Shown: piece by piece, positions 35,652 through 51,047 of the stretch
How the letters are laid out: each line of letters starts with the position of its first letter
Numbering within the stretch: the stretch's first letter is position 1
From: Gamsiella multidivaricata
Taxonomy: Eukaryota; Mortierellomycota; Mortierellomycetes; Mortierellales; Mortierellaceae
Reading direction: 5' to 3'
Assembly: GCF_025024155.1 (NCBI RefSeq)
Contig: NW_026251746.1
Coordinates: 62,001-126,000 of the forward strand
Length of the DNA stretch: 64,000 nucleotides
Position numbers and translations under genes: made by a program
The notes under the pieces: model-generated
The model's database searches: none
Told to the model about the DNA's origin: nothing
The model's input: only the letters and a program-made list of their open reading frames with translations

Positions 35652-37671
35652 CTAATACTGGTATCCATCAGCCGGCCTGGATGCGTATGCTTGCTGTTGC
35701 TGGAACTGTTGCTGTTGCTGCAGCATCTGTTGGTGCTGTTGTTGTTGCTGTTGTTGCTGTAGCTGCAGCTGCAGCTGCTCCTGCTGCGTTGCATATGGCG
35801 TTGGTTGGGGTGATGCGGACATCTCGTACGAGTTTCCGTAATGGTTGTTAATGCGGGCATCGTCCACATTACTCAGGAGCGGCGCCTGCTGGTTTGGATC
35901 CACGGCTTCGCTACTCACAAATTTGCCACCGGCCTCCAGACTGGCATCGTCGACCGCGGTCATAAAAGAGGGATCGTTATCGCTAGCTGTTGAGCCTCCT
36001 CCTGACTTGCGACTTTTGAAAACACGGTTCCTGGTGCGGACCGTGTTGGCACGTTTGACAGCCCCGCTCAAGTGTCCGTCTCGGATTGGCAGAGGTCGGC
36101 CCATGATGATAAGCACAATGTCCTTACAAGCCCATCCAACCTCCGTCACCATATCAACTGGGTTGAAACCATCGCGAAGAGATTTGCGGACAGGGGTCTT
36201 GACATTGGGGATGACATATGGAGTGTAGGAGAAGGAGAAGACGTGCATAATTGCAAAGGCCACCATTTCCACACAGATCAACAGGGCGGATATGCCGATC
36301 TCAATATTGCTAATGGACCAGTATTCTGTCGCCTCGAACACACCTATATCGAATGAAGCACATCAGGAGAGGAATAGCTATAAGTCGGTGCTGTGGGTAG
36401 AGCGCACCTTGGGAGCAGGGCATTGCTGTCGAATATACTGAAACTTACCAAAATGACCCAAAAGACTCAGGAAGCACGTTTGCCAAAAACAAAAAAAGAT
36501 GACCAGTTTAACGCAAAGGAACTTTAGGAAAGGCTCTATTGGAGCACCAGACGATAGTGCGGCAGAATGAATAAGCGAGATGATTAGGCAACAGATCGAG
36601 TCGAACCCAGAAGGCGCCATGAAAAAGAAAGAAGAAATGAAAGATAAATACATACTCTTGTCCGCAATCTCGGTCTTGATGGTCATGTAGAAGATCACCA
36701 GGCAGTACATCGCAACTGTGACTGAAATGAAGTTGACAATGGTGATATAGACCTTGCCGAATTGGAAGCTGTATGTGGTATCGCAATAAAGATCCTTGTA
36801 CTGCAGAATGACGGCGGCGATGGTCGTCACGGGCTTGACAACCACATACTGCAGGACTCCATACTTCATCCAGTGCAGGAACAACTCTCCATGAGGCTTG
36901 TAGTAGAAGCAATTGAGCGGGAAGATCAGTTTCCGGCGCTCAGGCCCTGCGGTGATGCGTGCCCTGCGTTCGGCCGTGTCGTCGCCCAAGTAGGTCAGCA
37001 GGAGCACAAAGAAGGAGTGGATCACAAAGGCCTCGTAACAGTCACGAATGGTTTCGTAGTAGATGGCTTGCTTGTAGAAGCGGTAGGAGAGGAAGGAAAT
37101 GATCGAGTAGATAGGGATCATGAGCACGATTCGCATGATATGGCGCTGCTCTGAAGGCTGGAGTGAGAGACACAACGAGACGCAGGAGGAGATATGGCAA
37201 TGTTGGTTAATATATCGTTACACCGAAGGTGGTACCAATGGTGAGGCTGATCATTGGGGGAGGGGGCTGTGTTTGTTTCTCGCGGAAAAAGTTCCCATTC
37301 ATCCAGTCGCTAAGACAGTTCCCACCAAAGGGGTCGTTCACATATATATAGATGTCAAAAATAACACCGGTGTCTATGATGATATCGTACCTTGTTGTAG
37401 TTGCGCGCATGCTTGTACAGGAGACGGAAGGAGATGAGCGTCGATACCAGCGCGCAGAACCCGGCGATGCCCCAGCCGATATAATGGCCTGAAAAATATA
37501 GTCGTAAGCAGGTGGAGAGCCATTCTTCCATTGTTAGACAAGGGGTACAAATAAATAGAGCAAACAAACTGCAGCCAGGGGTCTAAACTTACGCTTCCAG
37601 GTGATACTGTGGCCGTCGAAGAACTGACTGGGGTCCGTCTCCTCAAGGTCGAAGTTTGGACAAGTAGCCAT
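35652..37671 (-). CDS. TMEM184/DUF300 family seven-span membrane protein
   Basis: Organic-solute-transporter-alpha-like membrane protein; fungal members are linked to vacuolar membrane function. Five exons: 37671-37593, 37488-37391, 37157-36656, 36535-36449, 36343-35652; 485 residues. Family blocks include IGWGIAGFCALVSTLISF, PSEQRHIMRIVLMIPIYSI, FYKQAIYYETIRDCYEAF, FPLNCFYYKPHGELFLHWMK and the FLCVKLVIFFCFWQ span. The cytoplasmic tail is long and ends in a Gln-rich stretch encoded by CAG/CAA repeats (35680-35790). A predicted intron (36655-36536) contains an open frame that would add a hydrophobic segment. I excised it because the joined KKPFLKFLCVKL matches the family. The gene is convergent with the HECT ligase, with 97 bp between stops. 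Confidence 0.88.
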
Positions 37672-39096
37672 GGCTTTGAAAAGGATTCTTTTTACAACAA
37701 CAGTAATAGCAACAGCAACAACAACAAGAGAGAAGGAGGGAAAAAAAAAGTTGTATGGGGTATATTGTAAAAGTGTCCCTTTTCAAAAGTGAACCCGCTG
37801 AGTGTTCTTGGCTCTTCTGCTCGGGTGTGTAGTGAGGATGAGAACGAGACAAAGACGACGGGGCGATGCAGGCGACCTGGAGGCTGAGGGAGGAGGGATG
37901 AAGCAGCGAAAAGGGATGAAGGCGAGGGAGGATGGCGGATGGAGTAAAAGGAGCGAAGGAGCGAAGAGATGGACAGCAAAAAAGGGACAAAAGAGACTAA
38001 AAATTAGCAGCGTTATTGGAAATCCTTTTATCCCGCTGACCCAAGGCTCTGTCTGGGATAGCATGCAGTTGTGGCAAAGTGGGCTATTGTTTATTTTGGG
38101 CTTTCGGTTCTCCTCTCCGCCCGCTGCAGTGCTGCAGCTTACCGACGACCCATGCATGGGCTTAGACTTCAGAGGTGTTACCGACTGCCTTGTTAGTTTA
38201 CTCACAACCATTCCATATCTCTACTCGTCAATGAGAGCGCTGAACACTCTCTCCATATTCTGCAATTGCATACAGCCGTACACAGGAACAATCAAACTCC
38301 CTAAAGACACTAGCACGAATATCAAGTTAGGCAAGGAATGAATGAGTCGTAGAGTAGAGAATGGGGATACTCCGTACAGTCGACAGATGATGGGCGTATA
38401 TGGGCTGTTGCAGCTGCATATACAAAGTCAGCAAACCCAAATCAAGCCGCAGTGGCGCCCACCTGGACCAGAGACTCAGAGACTGAGCGCGTGGTTTTTA
38501 CTTTAACTCGCACACGCAAGGTTTCTTTTTCTTTTTCTTTTTCTTCAACAAGGTAAGCGAGCACACTTTGTTTGATTATAATAAGCAGACGCGACTGAGT
38601 AGCGGGATGACAAAGGAAGTTCTCCATGTCTTGTCTTGTTTCGCTGTCGGCTCTTTTAGAGACCGATGCAGATGTATGCGCTTGGCAAGCAGTGGCTTGC
38701 CATTCGTGGAGACCGAGAGTGTTGGGCAAAGTCAGTCTTGTCTGGAGTCAAGGCACAAGAACGGCCGCTCGAAAAGGAAGCGCGTGCAGTTGAGGAGCGG
38801 TATGCAGTATAGAGAGCGATTGCTTAAAGGGGAAGTATGTGTTCGATTTCGTTCCTCAATTGCACAGCTTGCATTCGTTTCATACACTCCACGGCTCCTC
38901 TTGTCCGTGTGCACTTCTCTTACTTCTCTTCCCTTCACCATAACAAATTCCTACGACAAAAAGTCCTCATCCCGCTAGATTGCACTCTACATCCTCGCCA
39001 CTCTTTCTCTCTCACTCTCAAGCGATCGTAATCGCACCCTCATCCTCTTCTTTTTTTTTTTTTTTTTCTCAATCCCCAGACAAAGACAGCCATCCA
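37672..39096. promoter_or_regulatory. 1.4-kb divergent upstream region of TMEM184 and septin genes
   Basis: No coding frame is supported. CT-rich leaders occur on both sides, with a TTTTTC repeat near 38525 and a T20 tract near 39050 just before the septin ATG. Confidence 0.45.
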
Positions 39097-41499
39097 ATGT
39101 CCACAACTCAGGTCGGAGCCGGCATCGGTATCGCCAACTTGCCCAACCAGCGCCATAAGATTGTCGCCAAACGCGGTGCCAACTTCACGCTGATGGTCTG
39201 CGGTATGTGCCCGTCTGCAACAGACATCAAATAAATTAAAAGTGATGGTGTCTCTGCTAGGTCCACTACTAAACAGCGAACACTCCTGTTCTCTCTTCTA
39301 GGCGAGTCTGGGCTTGGAAAGACCACCTTCATCAACACTCTCTTCACCACAACCCTCAAGTCCCCCAAGAACCACAAGCGTCGCTTCAACAAGACAGGCG
39401 AGAAGACTGTTGAGATTGAGATCATCCGCGCTGGTAAGTTCGACACGGAGCATCAGATGAGGACTCTCTTCTGGAGGTACCAGGGCCCTGAGGCCAAAGC
39501 ACTCAGCAAAGACACAGGACGGCAGGCAAAACACAGAACGAGTTACGCTGTCCCTGAGCCAGGAGCGTTCAGAGTCTGCTTGCCCTTTGTGTTGTTTTTC
39601 TTCTGGGCCATAAAGAGTTGGCTCTCTCCTTTTGTCCGTCTTTTTTTTTTTTCATTGAGCATCCGAGCCCCTTCCCTTTTCCTCCCCCTTGGGACGACAG
39701 TCTGTTTGATGTTTTCTGGGCCTTTTCTCCCGCTGCAGTCTCTGCCTACGATTAGTTGTCAGAAATCGCATTACTGTTGACTTGCAGATCCAAAAACTCC
39801 CCCTACTTTGTACTTTTTAACACGGCTCCAGTTGTGGTGGGTCCTTGGGGCTTCTTTGACAAAATCGCTTGGTGCCCATTCTGCGTAACCAATATTCTCC
39901 TATATTTGAGCACTCTCTATGGTTCTCTATAATTATGGTCCTGCAAGCATTTAGTGCTCTCAACACACGCATCAACAAAAAAGCCAACTGTAAAATGTGC
40001 CCGAAACGCTGATCTGACCAATCTGACCTTTTCTTTCTTACTTTCTCGCTTTTCTTTTCCATAGAACTCGAGGAGAAGCAGTTCAATGTCAAGTTGTCTG
40101 TCATTGACACCCCAGGATTTGGAGACTATACCAACAACCGCGACAGCTGGATGCCTATTATCGACTTTATTGATGATCAGCACGAATCTTATATGCGTCA
40201 GGAGCAGCAGCCCAAGCGTCATGAGCTGAGTGACATGCGCGTTCACTGCTGTCTGTACTTCATTCGTCCCACCGGACACACACTCAAACCCTTGGACATC
40301 GAGGTCATGAAGCGCTTGGGGACCCGTGTTAACCTGATCCCAGTGATTGCCAAGGCCGATACAATGACCCCTACGGACTTGCACAAGTTCAAGAAGCGCG
40401 TACGGTTTCCTTTACGATTTACTGCTCTTCCTCTATCGTACGGCCTTCTCCATGCCAAAGAGAAGAAAGATGAGCTATGGACTGACGCGAAATTTTTCTT
40501 GTCTATTAGATCTTGGAGGTCATCGCTGCCCAGAACATCCAGTGCTATACGTTCCCTCTGGAGAGTGATGACGAAGCCAGCACCCGTCGCAACATGAACA
40601 TTATGGTAGGATGTGGTCCGTATGAGACTCATGCGTTGTTGATTTGTTCGGTACGCGGAGTTACTGACAAGGATGATAACGCTCTCGTGTTTTCTATAGT
40701 CTGCCATGCCATTCTCGATCATTGGAAGCATAGATGACGTCCTCACCGATGATGGTCGCACTGTGAAGGGCCGTCAATACTCATGGGGCGTTGCAGAAGG
40801 TATCAGCGAAGACGCGATATTTCTCCCGAAATGTCTAGCTTGGGCCATTGAATTCATATACTGATTGCCGTTATCTTATCTCATTTCCATGTCGATAGTC
40901 GAGAATGAGGACCATTGCGATTTCAAGAAGCTTCGCCAGCTTTTGATCCGCACCCACATGCTGGATCTCATCAGCTCAACCGAGGAGACCCACTACGAAA
41001 ACTATCGCAACGCTCAGATGGAGACTCGCAAGATTGGCGAGGCCAAGTATGGCTCCTTTGTTTTTTGAGTCCCTCCATGTCCACTCTACGAAGCACGTTG
41101 ATAACAAAGATCACTGAACTAATTGGCGCATTCTTTTAACCTCGCTAATCTTTCTACACCTTGCAGGACCAAGACTGTTACTAATCCCAAGTGGAAGGAA
41201 GAGGAAGAGGCCCTTCGTAAGCGCTTCACTGAGCAGGTCAGACTGGAGGAGAACAGATTCAGATCTTGGGAGCAACAGGTAACGATCATTTTTTCAAAGA
41301 TTCATGAATTATGGGCCTATTCGTGATGGATCCACTGGATATCTGTTCCCTAACAATGTCCTTTTTTTTTCACTCAATATAGCTGATTGCTGAGCGCGAC
41401 AGATTGAACAAGGACTTGGAGGCAGAGCACTCGCACATTAAGGCTCTGGAAGCCGAGCTGGAATCGATGCAGGCGGGTCTTTCTCCCAAGCGCAAGTAG
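39097..41499 (+). CDS. septin, CDC12-type
   Basis: GTP-binding filament protein of septin rings in hyphae and septa. Eight exons: 39097-39202, 39302-39433, 40065-40399, 40510-40605, 40700-40799, 40899-41046, 41167-41278, 41383-41499; 381 residues. G1 is [15 protein letters not shown]3 [12 protein letters not shown]4 AKADTMTP. The septin-unique element is [21 protein letters not shown] coiled coil at the C-terminus covers about the last 70 residues ([13 protein letters not shown] onwards). The block WGVAEVEN and the short N-terminus favour the Cdc12 group over Cdc3 or Cdc10. Intron 2 is 631 bp, far longer than the others. The ATG lies 30 bases after a T20/CT leader. Confidence 0.93.
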
Positions 41500-42088
41500 A
41501 ATGACAGCAGTGAGACAAGAAGAGAAGGATACCCCTTATGTTATTTGATTTTGCTTTATGTTCTTTTTTTTTTTCTTCAAAGGATCCTGTTTTCAGCTGG
41601 CGAGCAACCACAATCATAGATGTCATCCGGGATACGCTTTGATATCGACCTTTGTTTGAACGTCTGGATCATAGAATAACCCAAATAAAGACAACCAAAC
41701 CATGCCATGCCGATGAGCTGGCTGAATTGTCAAAAAAACCACATTCCAAGGGCGCATGGGAGCACAAGAAACAAACAAACAAACAAATAAGCTAGCGAAA
41801 CGCTTCCCGCGACGAACGCGAGACTGACCTATATTTTCAGCATGACATGTGCCTTTGGGGAGTACTTGAACATCTTTATTTCTGTTTCGGTTTTTGTCTG
41901 CTAACAGCACCAGACTTGAACAAATCGCATGGAATGAGTGTTTCTTTGCGAGTTTCTTTTTTTTTTTTTTTTTTTTTTTTTTCTGCGAGTTAGGTTTTGA
42001 GGGATATGGTATTCCAATTTCGCACGTCGTTCGTTGACAAGAGCAACGTCGGAAAGAGCGCAGCTGAAGGGAGATCGGTTCCTGATTC
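41500..42088. other. convergent 3' flanks of septin and beta-tubulin
   Basis: Non-coding, with a T26 tract at 41957-41982. The open frames here (for example 41623-42153, -) run through the T tract and have no domain. Confidence 0.6.
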
Positions 42089-44792
<2,704 letters not shown>

Positions 44793-46084
44793 GGTGTATT
44801 ATGGGGAGGAGGTGTGTATGGAAAGTGGGAAGGAAGGGGAGGTGCGGGGATGGAGAAGAAAGGAAAAGATTAGGAGGGGCAAGGGGAGGGGATGAGATGG
44901 CGGGTGTGGTTGTAGTGATGGTGGCACGGGGAGGGGGAAGGAGATGAAAGGAAGAGAGAAGAGGGAAAAGAGAGTCGCTTTGTGGAGCTTCTTTTTTAAA
45001 GGACTTGCTTTTTCTCTTGGGTCCTGGCCCCCCCCCCTGTGTCCAGCCCTGTCCAGGCGCGTCGTCTGTCCGTGTACCGTTCAGTGGAGATGCAGCACCA
45101 CAACGCAGTCTGCAGCATGCAGGCATGCAGCCTGCGGTATCTTCGGTAGTGCAGAAAGGCGCCCTCTCCCGTCCCCGCCCCCATCCCCCCTCTGTCGCTA
45201 GCCCGCTGCTGTGCATACACCACGCCTCTCTTCTCTCTTCTCTCCCCTTCATCTTTCGTGCTTCTGTCTCATATCCAGCCGACCTCCAATCCACAGTAGG
45301 CAGACCAAAGACTATTGTCTGCTGCTGCTGTTGCTAAAGTGCGCGGAGCCTACGGATGGAGAACTCGGTCTCAAAAAATAAATCTCCAGTGCAAATTGTC
45401 GCGGCAGTCCCCCCCCGCCCCCCCTTCCCCTCCCTCCTTGTGGCAGGAAGGACAGCACAAGACGAGACGCGTCCTGTCCCACCTTCCTTGGGCAACTAAA
45501 CAGACACGTACACGCAGCCCCAGGTACACATCCTAACTAACCCTGGACAAGTCCCTGGCTGGGCCTGTCTCGTCTTGCCTTGCCTTCTCATGCAACGCAC
45601 ATGCCCATCATCACATCCCTACAAGATGCTCCTAAACCCCAAACAAAACGACTGTGCATCGCCATATCCCTGCATCTCCATCTCCTCCTCACGCCTTTCG
45701 TTTATCGACCATACACAACAAGAAAGACACTGAGAAAGAAACTCTCCCCTCGCGTTCAAGGTCGTGTCACGCGTTCTACAAAAGCAGCCCCGATACATTA
45801 GGGTAGCAGGCAACACATCATGGGATAACATAACATTCCTCTGTTGTTAGATCTACACATCGCATCAGTCGATGAGCCCATCCACATTCCTGTGTTCGCC
45901 CTCCTCGTGGCTTTTTTTTTTTTTTTGATGTTCTTGAACGAAGCGATCGATCAATTGACCTGTGTATGCACTATGGACCTGAAACCCTTCAGGAGTATGG
46001 TTCACTCTAGCAGACCTTGGCCCGTAGCATGGTTAGAGGAAGAAAGTTTAGCATGGTTAAGGGAGGGAAGGCGGGGAGGGGCTT

Positions 46085-46114
46085 GGCAAACTGGCAAACT
46101 GGCAAACTGGCAGG
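46085..46114. repeat. three-copy 9-bp tandem repeat
   Basis: GGCAAACT-G units repeated in tandem, the last one partial. Confidence 0.8.
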
Positions 46115-46902
46115 TCTAGAGGCCTAGAGTGCTGTGAAGGACATGCATGACCCCGCATTTTCCCCACAGAGTTCGTCGCTGCATTTGGGGGACCACGTTT
46201 CCCCTGAAATAGAAGCGGGATTAGCCCAATCACACGTAGGACCTCCACGTGAAGGCGCTTTGTGGGGAAGGACTCCATGGACACCCAGGGAAAAAGAAGG
46301 AACATCAGAAAACCCGTTAAACCTGGATCTAACGCCAAAGACGTGGACCTCCTTCTCCCTCTTCACATTGCTCTCCCTTGCTCCATTCTGGATGAGCTTG
46401 TGGGCTGCTCTTCGCTTACTTGTCTGCAATAATAAATGTGGACGCATGCATCAGGGGAAGCAAAAATATATTCAAAAATAAATAAAAGCACGTTTTTACC
46501 AGCACACTTGTACACTTTGATGGCTCATAAAAAGACCCTGAACCGCATTTCCCCGATCCTCTATGAGGTCTTGTTGCTCAGTCGCTTTAGCCAGCACAGA
46601 ACAAAGCCTTGTCCAAAGGCATGACCCAGTTTTTGGAACGTCCATGGGTAGACAACATTTATTTAGCAGTTCCATGTCTTCCTTGAGTGTTTGTCTGTCT
46701 GCCCATCTATCTACCTGTCTGTCTGAGATGTAATTGAGGTATATACCAATACTGTAGTCAGTCGAGGCGTCTATACTTTCCATCGAATCGGGAGCGAGAT
46801 GGAGCTGAGATGGGGAGAGAGCACAAACAAGAGGAGCAGCACAACTGGATGGCATGTGGGCTGGTCTCTTTTGATTTGAACAATAACCCCGCACAAGAAA
46901 AC

Positions 46903-46927
46903 AAAAAAAAAAAAAAAAAAAAAAAAA
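46903..46927. repeat. homopolymer A tract (25 A)
   Basis: Uninterrupted A run in non-coding sequence. Confidence 0.9.
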
Positions 46928-47088
46928 CCGCACGGTGAGTAATCGATCAAATAGCCCTCCGCTTCACAATCCGTTCGTCCTCTCTCTTTCCTTCCTTTTT
47001 CTCCTCCTACCCCACCCGCTTTCATTCTCCTCTCATCCCCTCCCCATTGTCTATTTGTCCCTGGCCATTGGGATCATCTGTCTTGTTC

Positions 47089-47310
47089 GTTGGTAAGGAT
47101 CTTTTTAATATCACTGATCGGTCAACTGGGGACATCGACCAGCTGGAAGTGCACCTCCGCAAGCTGACTTTTAAGGATCCTGGGCCATCCATTCGACTAT
47201 GGCAATGAAGATTTGCTACAACAAGGAATTGAGATATCGTATTGGATCTGGATAATTTCGGAGAACATGTCGGAGAACCAGCAGTGTTCCATCTTTGGCG
47301 GAGTATAAGC
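47089..47310 (+). pseudogene. possible decayed coding fragment
   Basis: One frame reads VGKDLFNITDRSTGDIDQLE and onward for about 40 residues. After a one-base frame change near 47190 it continues as HPFDYGNEDLLQQGIEIS to a TAA at 47307. Composition is protein-like and free of repeats, but I recognise no family, start or splice signal. It may be a gene relic or chance. Confidence 0.25.
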
Positions 47311-47509
47311 CAAGTCAAAGATCACAAGAGAGAACCAGTCTTGCATGGATGGGGCGATGAGATTGGGAATGAGGAGGATGTGATGGGTATGAATGTATGG
47401 GTGTATGTGTATGCGGTATAGGGTGTGGTGATCAGAAGACGATCAGATGGATGTCAGGAACCCCCTCCGTCATCTCATAGGTCGATCCAGAACTCGCACC
47501 AGCGCGCGC

Positions 47510-47511
47510 GT

Positions 47512-47556
<45 letters not shown>
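47510..47556. repeat. TG dinucleotide microsatellite
   Basis: About twenty TG units with one TT and one TA interruption, 120 bp upstream of the carrier ATG. Confidence 0.9.
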
Positions 47557-47557
<1 letters not shown>

Positions 47558-47678
47558 CTGAACAAATATGGAGTACTGACTCTTTTTGCCAGTGATACCG
47601 CATCTTTTTTTTTCTCTCTTTCTTTTCTTTTCATAGACGCATCATATCCATATTCTCCATACCATATATAATATCATC

Positions 47679-49928
47679 ATGTCAAAGACTTTCTCATCAA
47701 GTCCTGCGAACGAGGTCGCCATCGAGCGCTACAAACGCGTCTTCCAGAAGTTCGCCTCCGTCGAGAAGAACGGCGAAAAGCTCATGACCAAGGACGACTT
47801 TGTCAACGCAATCGCACCGGGCGAGGACTACAAGCGGCTGCAGCGATCCCAGTACGGCGTCCTCTTCAACGTTGCAGATCAGTCCAAGAACGGTCTCCTG
47901 TCGCTCTCTGACTTGTAAGCTCCGTTTTGCAACGAAGAATGCTTGTTCATTACTAAGAGGGCTCCAATGCACCACTCTTGCCTTTTGCACAAGACGTTTT
48001 TCTTTGACTGACTCCCGTCATCTTGAATATGCAATGCTTTGCCTGATCATTCTTTCTGCCCATAGCGTCGTCTTCGAGAACCTGCTGACCCGTCCTGACG
48101 CAGAGTACGAGATCGCCTTCCGCCTTTTCGACACAACCGGCTCAGGCAAGATCACGAGAGAGCAGTTCAAGCAGATCCTCTCCGCCAACATCGGAACGGA
48201 TGAGATCCCCTTCGATTTCGAGTGCGAGTGGCTCAAGCTGTACACCGGCGGCAAGTCTGTTACGCACGAGATGCCCTACAAAGAGTTTGCCCAGCTCCTG
48301 AAAGGCCTTCAGGCAGAGCGTCTTCGTCAGGCCTTCAAATTCTACGATACCCAGGTCAGCGGTTACATCACCCCCGATGAGTTCAAGAAGATCATCGTCG
48401 ATATTGCTGGCCACAAACTCTCGGACCACGTTCTCGACAACTTGCCCACACTCAGCAACCTCTACGCGGGAAGCAAGATCTCGTTCGCCAACGTCATGGC
48501 ATTCTACAACGTCATTCGCGAGATGGACATGGTCGAGCGTATCATCCGCAAGGCTATTTCTAATACCAAGGACGGTGCTATCACCAAGGCCGATTTCCTG
48601 AATACCGCTGCCAGGGAGACCCGTTTCTCACTGTTCACGCCCATGGAGGCCGACATTGTCTTCCACTTTGCTGGTCTGGAGAACTCAACGGGCAAGCTGA
48701 GCCTCGGTGATTTCGGCCGCCTACTCGAGTCCAAGTGGGAGCATGCCGCTGCCCCAGTCACGGTCGCTGTCCAGCCAGAGATCAAGCACGGCGCCATCCA
48801 CGACCTCTTGAAGGGATCCTGTACGTGTTTCGTTTGACGGTATTATACTCTAACGTGGTATTACAAGAACTGCTAGCTAAACATTGTGCTTCCCCTCTCT
48901 TCTATTTCACAGACGGCTTCTTGTTGGGATCCATTAGTGGTGCCGTCGGTGCCACCGTTGTCTACCCCATTGATCTTGTCAAGACACGTATGCAGAACCA
49001 GCGTTCCAAAGTTGTCGGAGAATTGCTTTACAAGAACAGTATCGACTGCTTCAAGAAGGTCATCAAGAACGAGGGTGTCTTGGGCTTGTACCGTGGTCTC
49101 GGTCCTCAGTTAGTGGGTGTTGCTCCAGAAAAGGCCATCAAGTTGACCATGAACGACCTTGTAAGGAATATGACTACAGATAAGGATGGCAACATCTCAT
49201 TTACTTCAGAGTTGCTTGCTGGTGGTATTGCCGGAGGCTCTCAGGTCGTCTTCACGAACCCCTTGGAGATTGTCAAGATCCGTCTCCAGGTCGCTGGTGA
49301 GGCAGCCAAGAGCTTGGATGCCCCCCGTCCTGGAGCTATTGCCATTGTCCGCAACTTGGGTATCCTGGGTCTTTACAAAGGAGCCAGCGCCTGCTTGCTG
49401 CGCGATATTCCCTTCTCTGCCATTTACTTCCCTGTTTACGCACACTTGAAGAAGGATTTCTTTAAGGAGGGTCCTGATCATCGTCTCACAATCGGCGAGC
49501 TCCTCATGGCCGGTGCCATTGCCGGTATGCCAGCGGCGTACTTCACCACGCCCGCTGATGTGATCAAGACTCGTCTGCAGGTCGAGGCCAAGAAGGGCCA
49601 GAGCACCTACAACGGCATTGGAGATGCCGCACGCAAGATCTATACCGAGGAGGGATTCCGTGCCTTCTTTAAGGGAGGCCCAGCCCGTATCCTCCGTTCG
49701 TCACCCCAGTTCGGTACAACCCTGATGGTGTACGAGATGTTGCAGCGTGCATTCCCCTTTGATTCCTCGCCCGAAGCTGCCAACAAGGCCATGGGAACCC
49801 ATGTTGCACCCGCAGAGGACCTGAGCTACCTCCAGTCGAAGAACGCGCTCAAGATTTTGCTGGATGTGCACTACAAGTTTGGAGTTGTGCCATCGGACGT
49901 CAAGCTTCCCGGCATTGCCAACGCATAG
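47679..49928 (+). CDS. AGC1: mitochondrial aspartate/glutamate carrier with EF-hand domain (aralar/citrin type)
   Basis: Inner-membrane exchanger of aspartate for glutamate in the malate-aspartate shuttle, gated by Ca2+ through its N-terminal domain in animals. Three exons: 47679-47914, 48066-48820, 48913-49928; 668 residues. The N-terminal 340 residues contain degenerate EF-hands ([34 protein letters not shown]). The carrier domain has three repeats with signature motifs [20 protein letters not shown] and [10 protein letters not shown]. The C-terminal extension ends LPGIANA. Length matches aralar/citrin rather than yeast Agc1, which has an unrelated N-terminus. Several EF loops lack full acidic sets, so Ca2+ binding is not certain. 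Codon use is clean and GC3-rich, suggesting high expression. Confidence 0.95.
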
Positions 49929-51047
49929 CCCATCTAAATAGAGTAGAGAGACTTCATTGACGGGCATTACCACGACATTTATATCAGACCATTTAGCAAA
50001 AATAGAGCGCCCAATGGCACAGCATTTTCATATATATTTTTTTATTTTTCTACATGCAAAAAAAGATTTTGAATCAAGATCACCTTGCATCCTTAATGGC
50101 TGCGAAAAGAAAAAAAAAAGATGAAAGGAGTGCAAGAAGCTGATCAAACGATGAAAACCCAACACCAAAGAGCGCACGCACGCAACATGCATGCTATTAA
50201 AAGGAGCCATATCCTGTGTCTTGTCAGCGATAATGCTCCTGTGGCTGGTCTTCAGCGTGCGCTGCTCCGTCTCCGGCTGAGCACGCGACGAGGATGTCTC
50301 TGCTGAGCTCCCTGTACGTTTTAACGGTGCCTAGACCAACTACTCTGCTGTAGTCAATATCTGGACTGACGACAGACCTGGCGAACTTGAGTGCCCGAGG
50401 CGCACCAACGCTGCAGCCGCCTTCATGTCTTGCATAGTAGAATGTGTAAAGGAAATACCATTTGTTTCATCTGCTGTTTTGCTTGTCGTACATGCGTATG
50501 CACTTTGGTGCCTAGTCCGTGAAGTGTACAGGCGAAGGCTATGACAGATAGAAAAGAGCGGAGGAAAGGAAAGTCGCGTCGCATCGCAAGATATTTTTGT
50601 CAAGTATGTACTGATTGGACCTTTTACGCGCTTTTGATTGGTTAATGTATGAATTGGTGGCAACTGTCCAACTGTCTGCTGCAACATGCCCCCACTCGTC
50701 CTCGTGGACAGCAAAGTAAGGGGTGGGGTGGGAGGATGCTGTTTGAAAGACGAATCAGTGCTGCAATGTCGCACCAGCTTCGTGGCAGGACACAGCAAGG
50801 ATCCACGTGTAGCCATCTTTATCAGGTCCCGTTGAGCACCGTTGAGCACCGGATGCCGATGGGCGCGAACATCTACATCCCCCTCCTCCCCGCCCCCTTT
50901 TTTATTCATAAGATCCTCGCCAGCATGGGACAGGGGCAGATGACCGATGATGCAGTGCAGACCATTGTCCTGAATAGGCTTTGCTTTATTAACCCCCCTT
51001 TTTTGTGCACCTTTTTTTTTCTTTTCTGCGCGTGCTCAATACGACCA
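49929..51047. other. intergenic region upstream of PIP5K
   Basis: 3' flank of the carrier and upstream region of the kinase gene. Reading frames at 50340-50909 (-) and 50649 onwards (+) exist but show no domain. Confidence 0.45.

Larger units (their letters stand above)
44793..47678. other. 2.9-kb divergent upstream region of beta-tubulin and the mitochondrial carrier
   Basis: Both flanks look like promoters: CT-rich leaders around 44800-45000 and 47600-47670. In between are simple repeats (listed separately) and a possible coding relic near 47089-47310. No complete gene is supported. Confidence 0.5.

Noticed and set aside
45820..46480. Several overlapping open frames on both strands
   Set aside because: They overlap each other, carry no recognisable motif and lie in a promoter-like region with tandem repeats.
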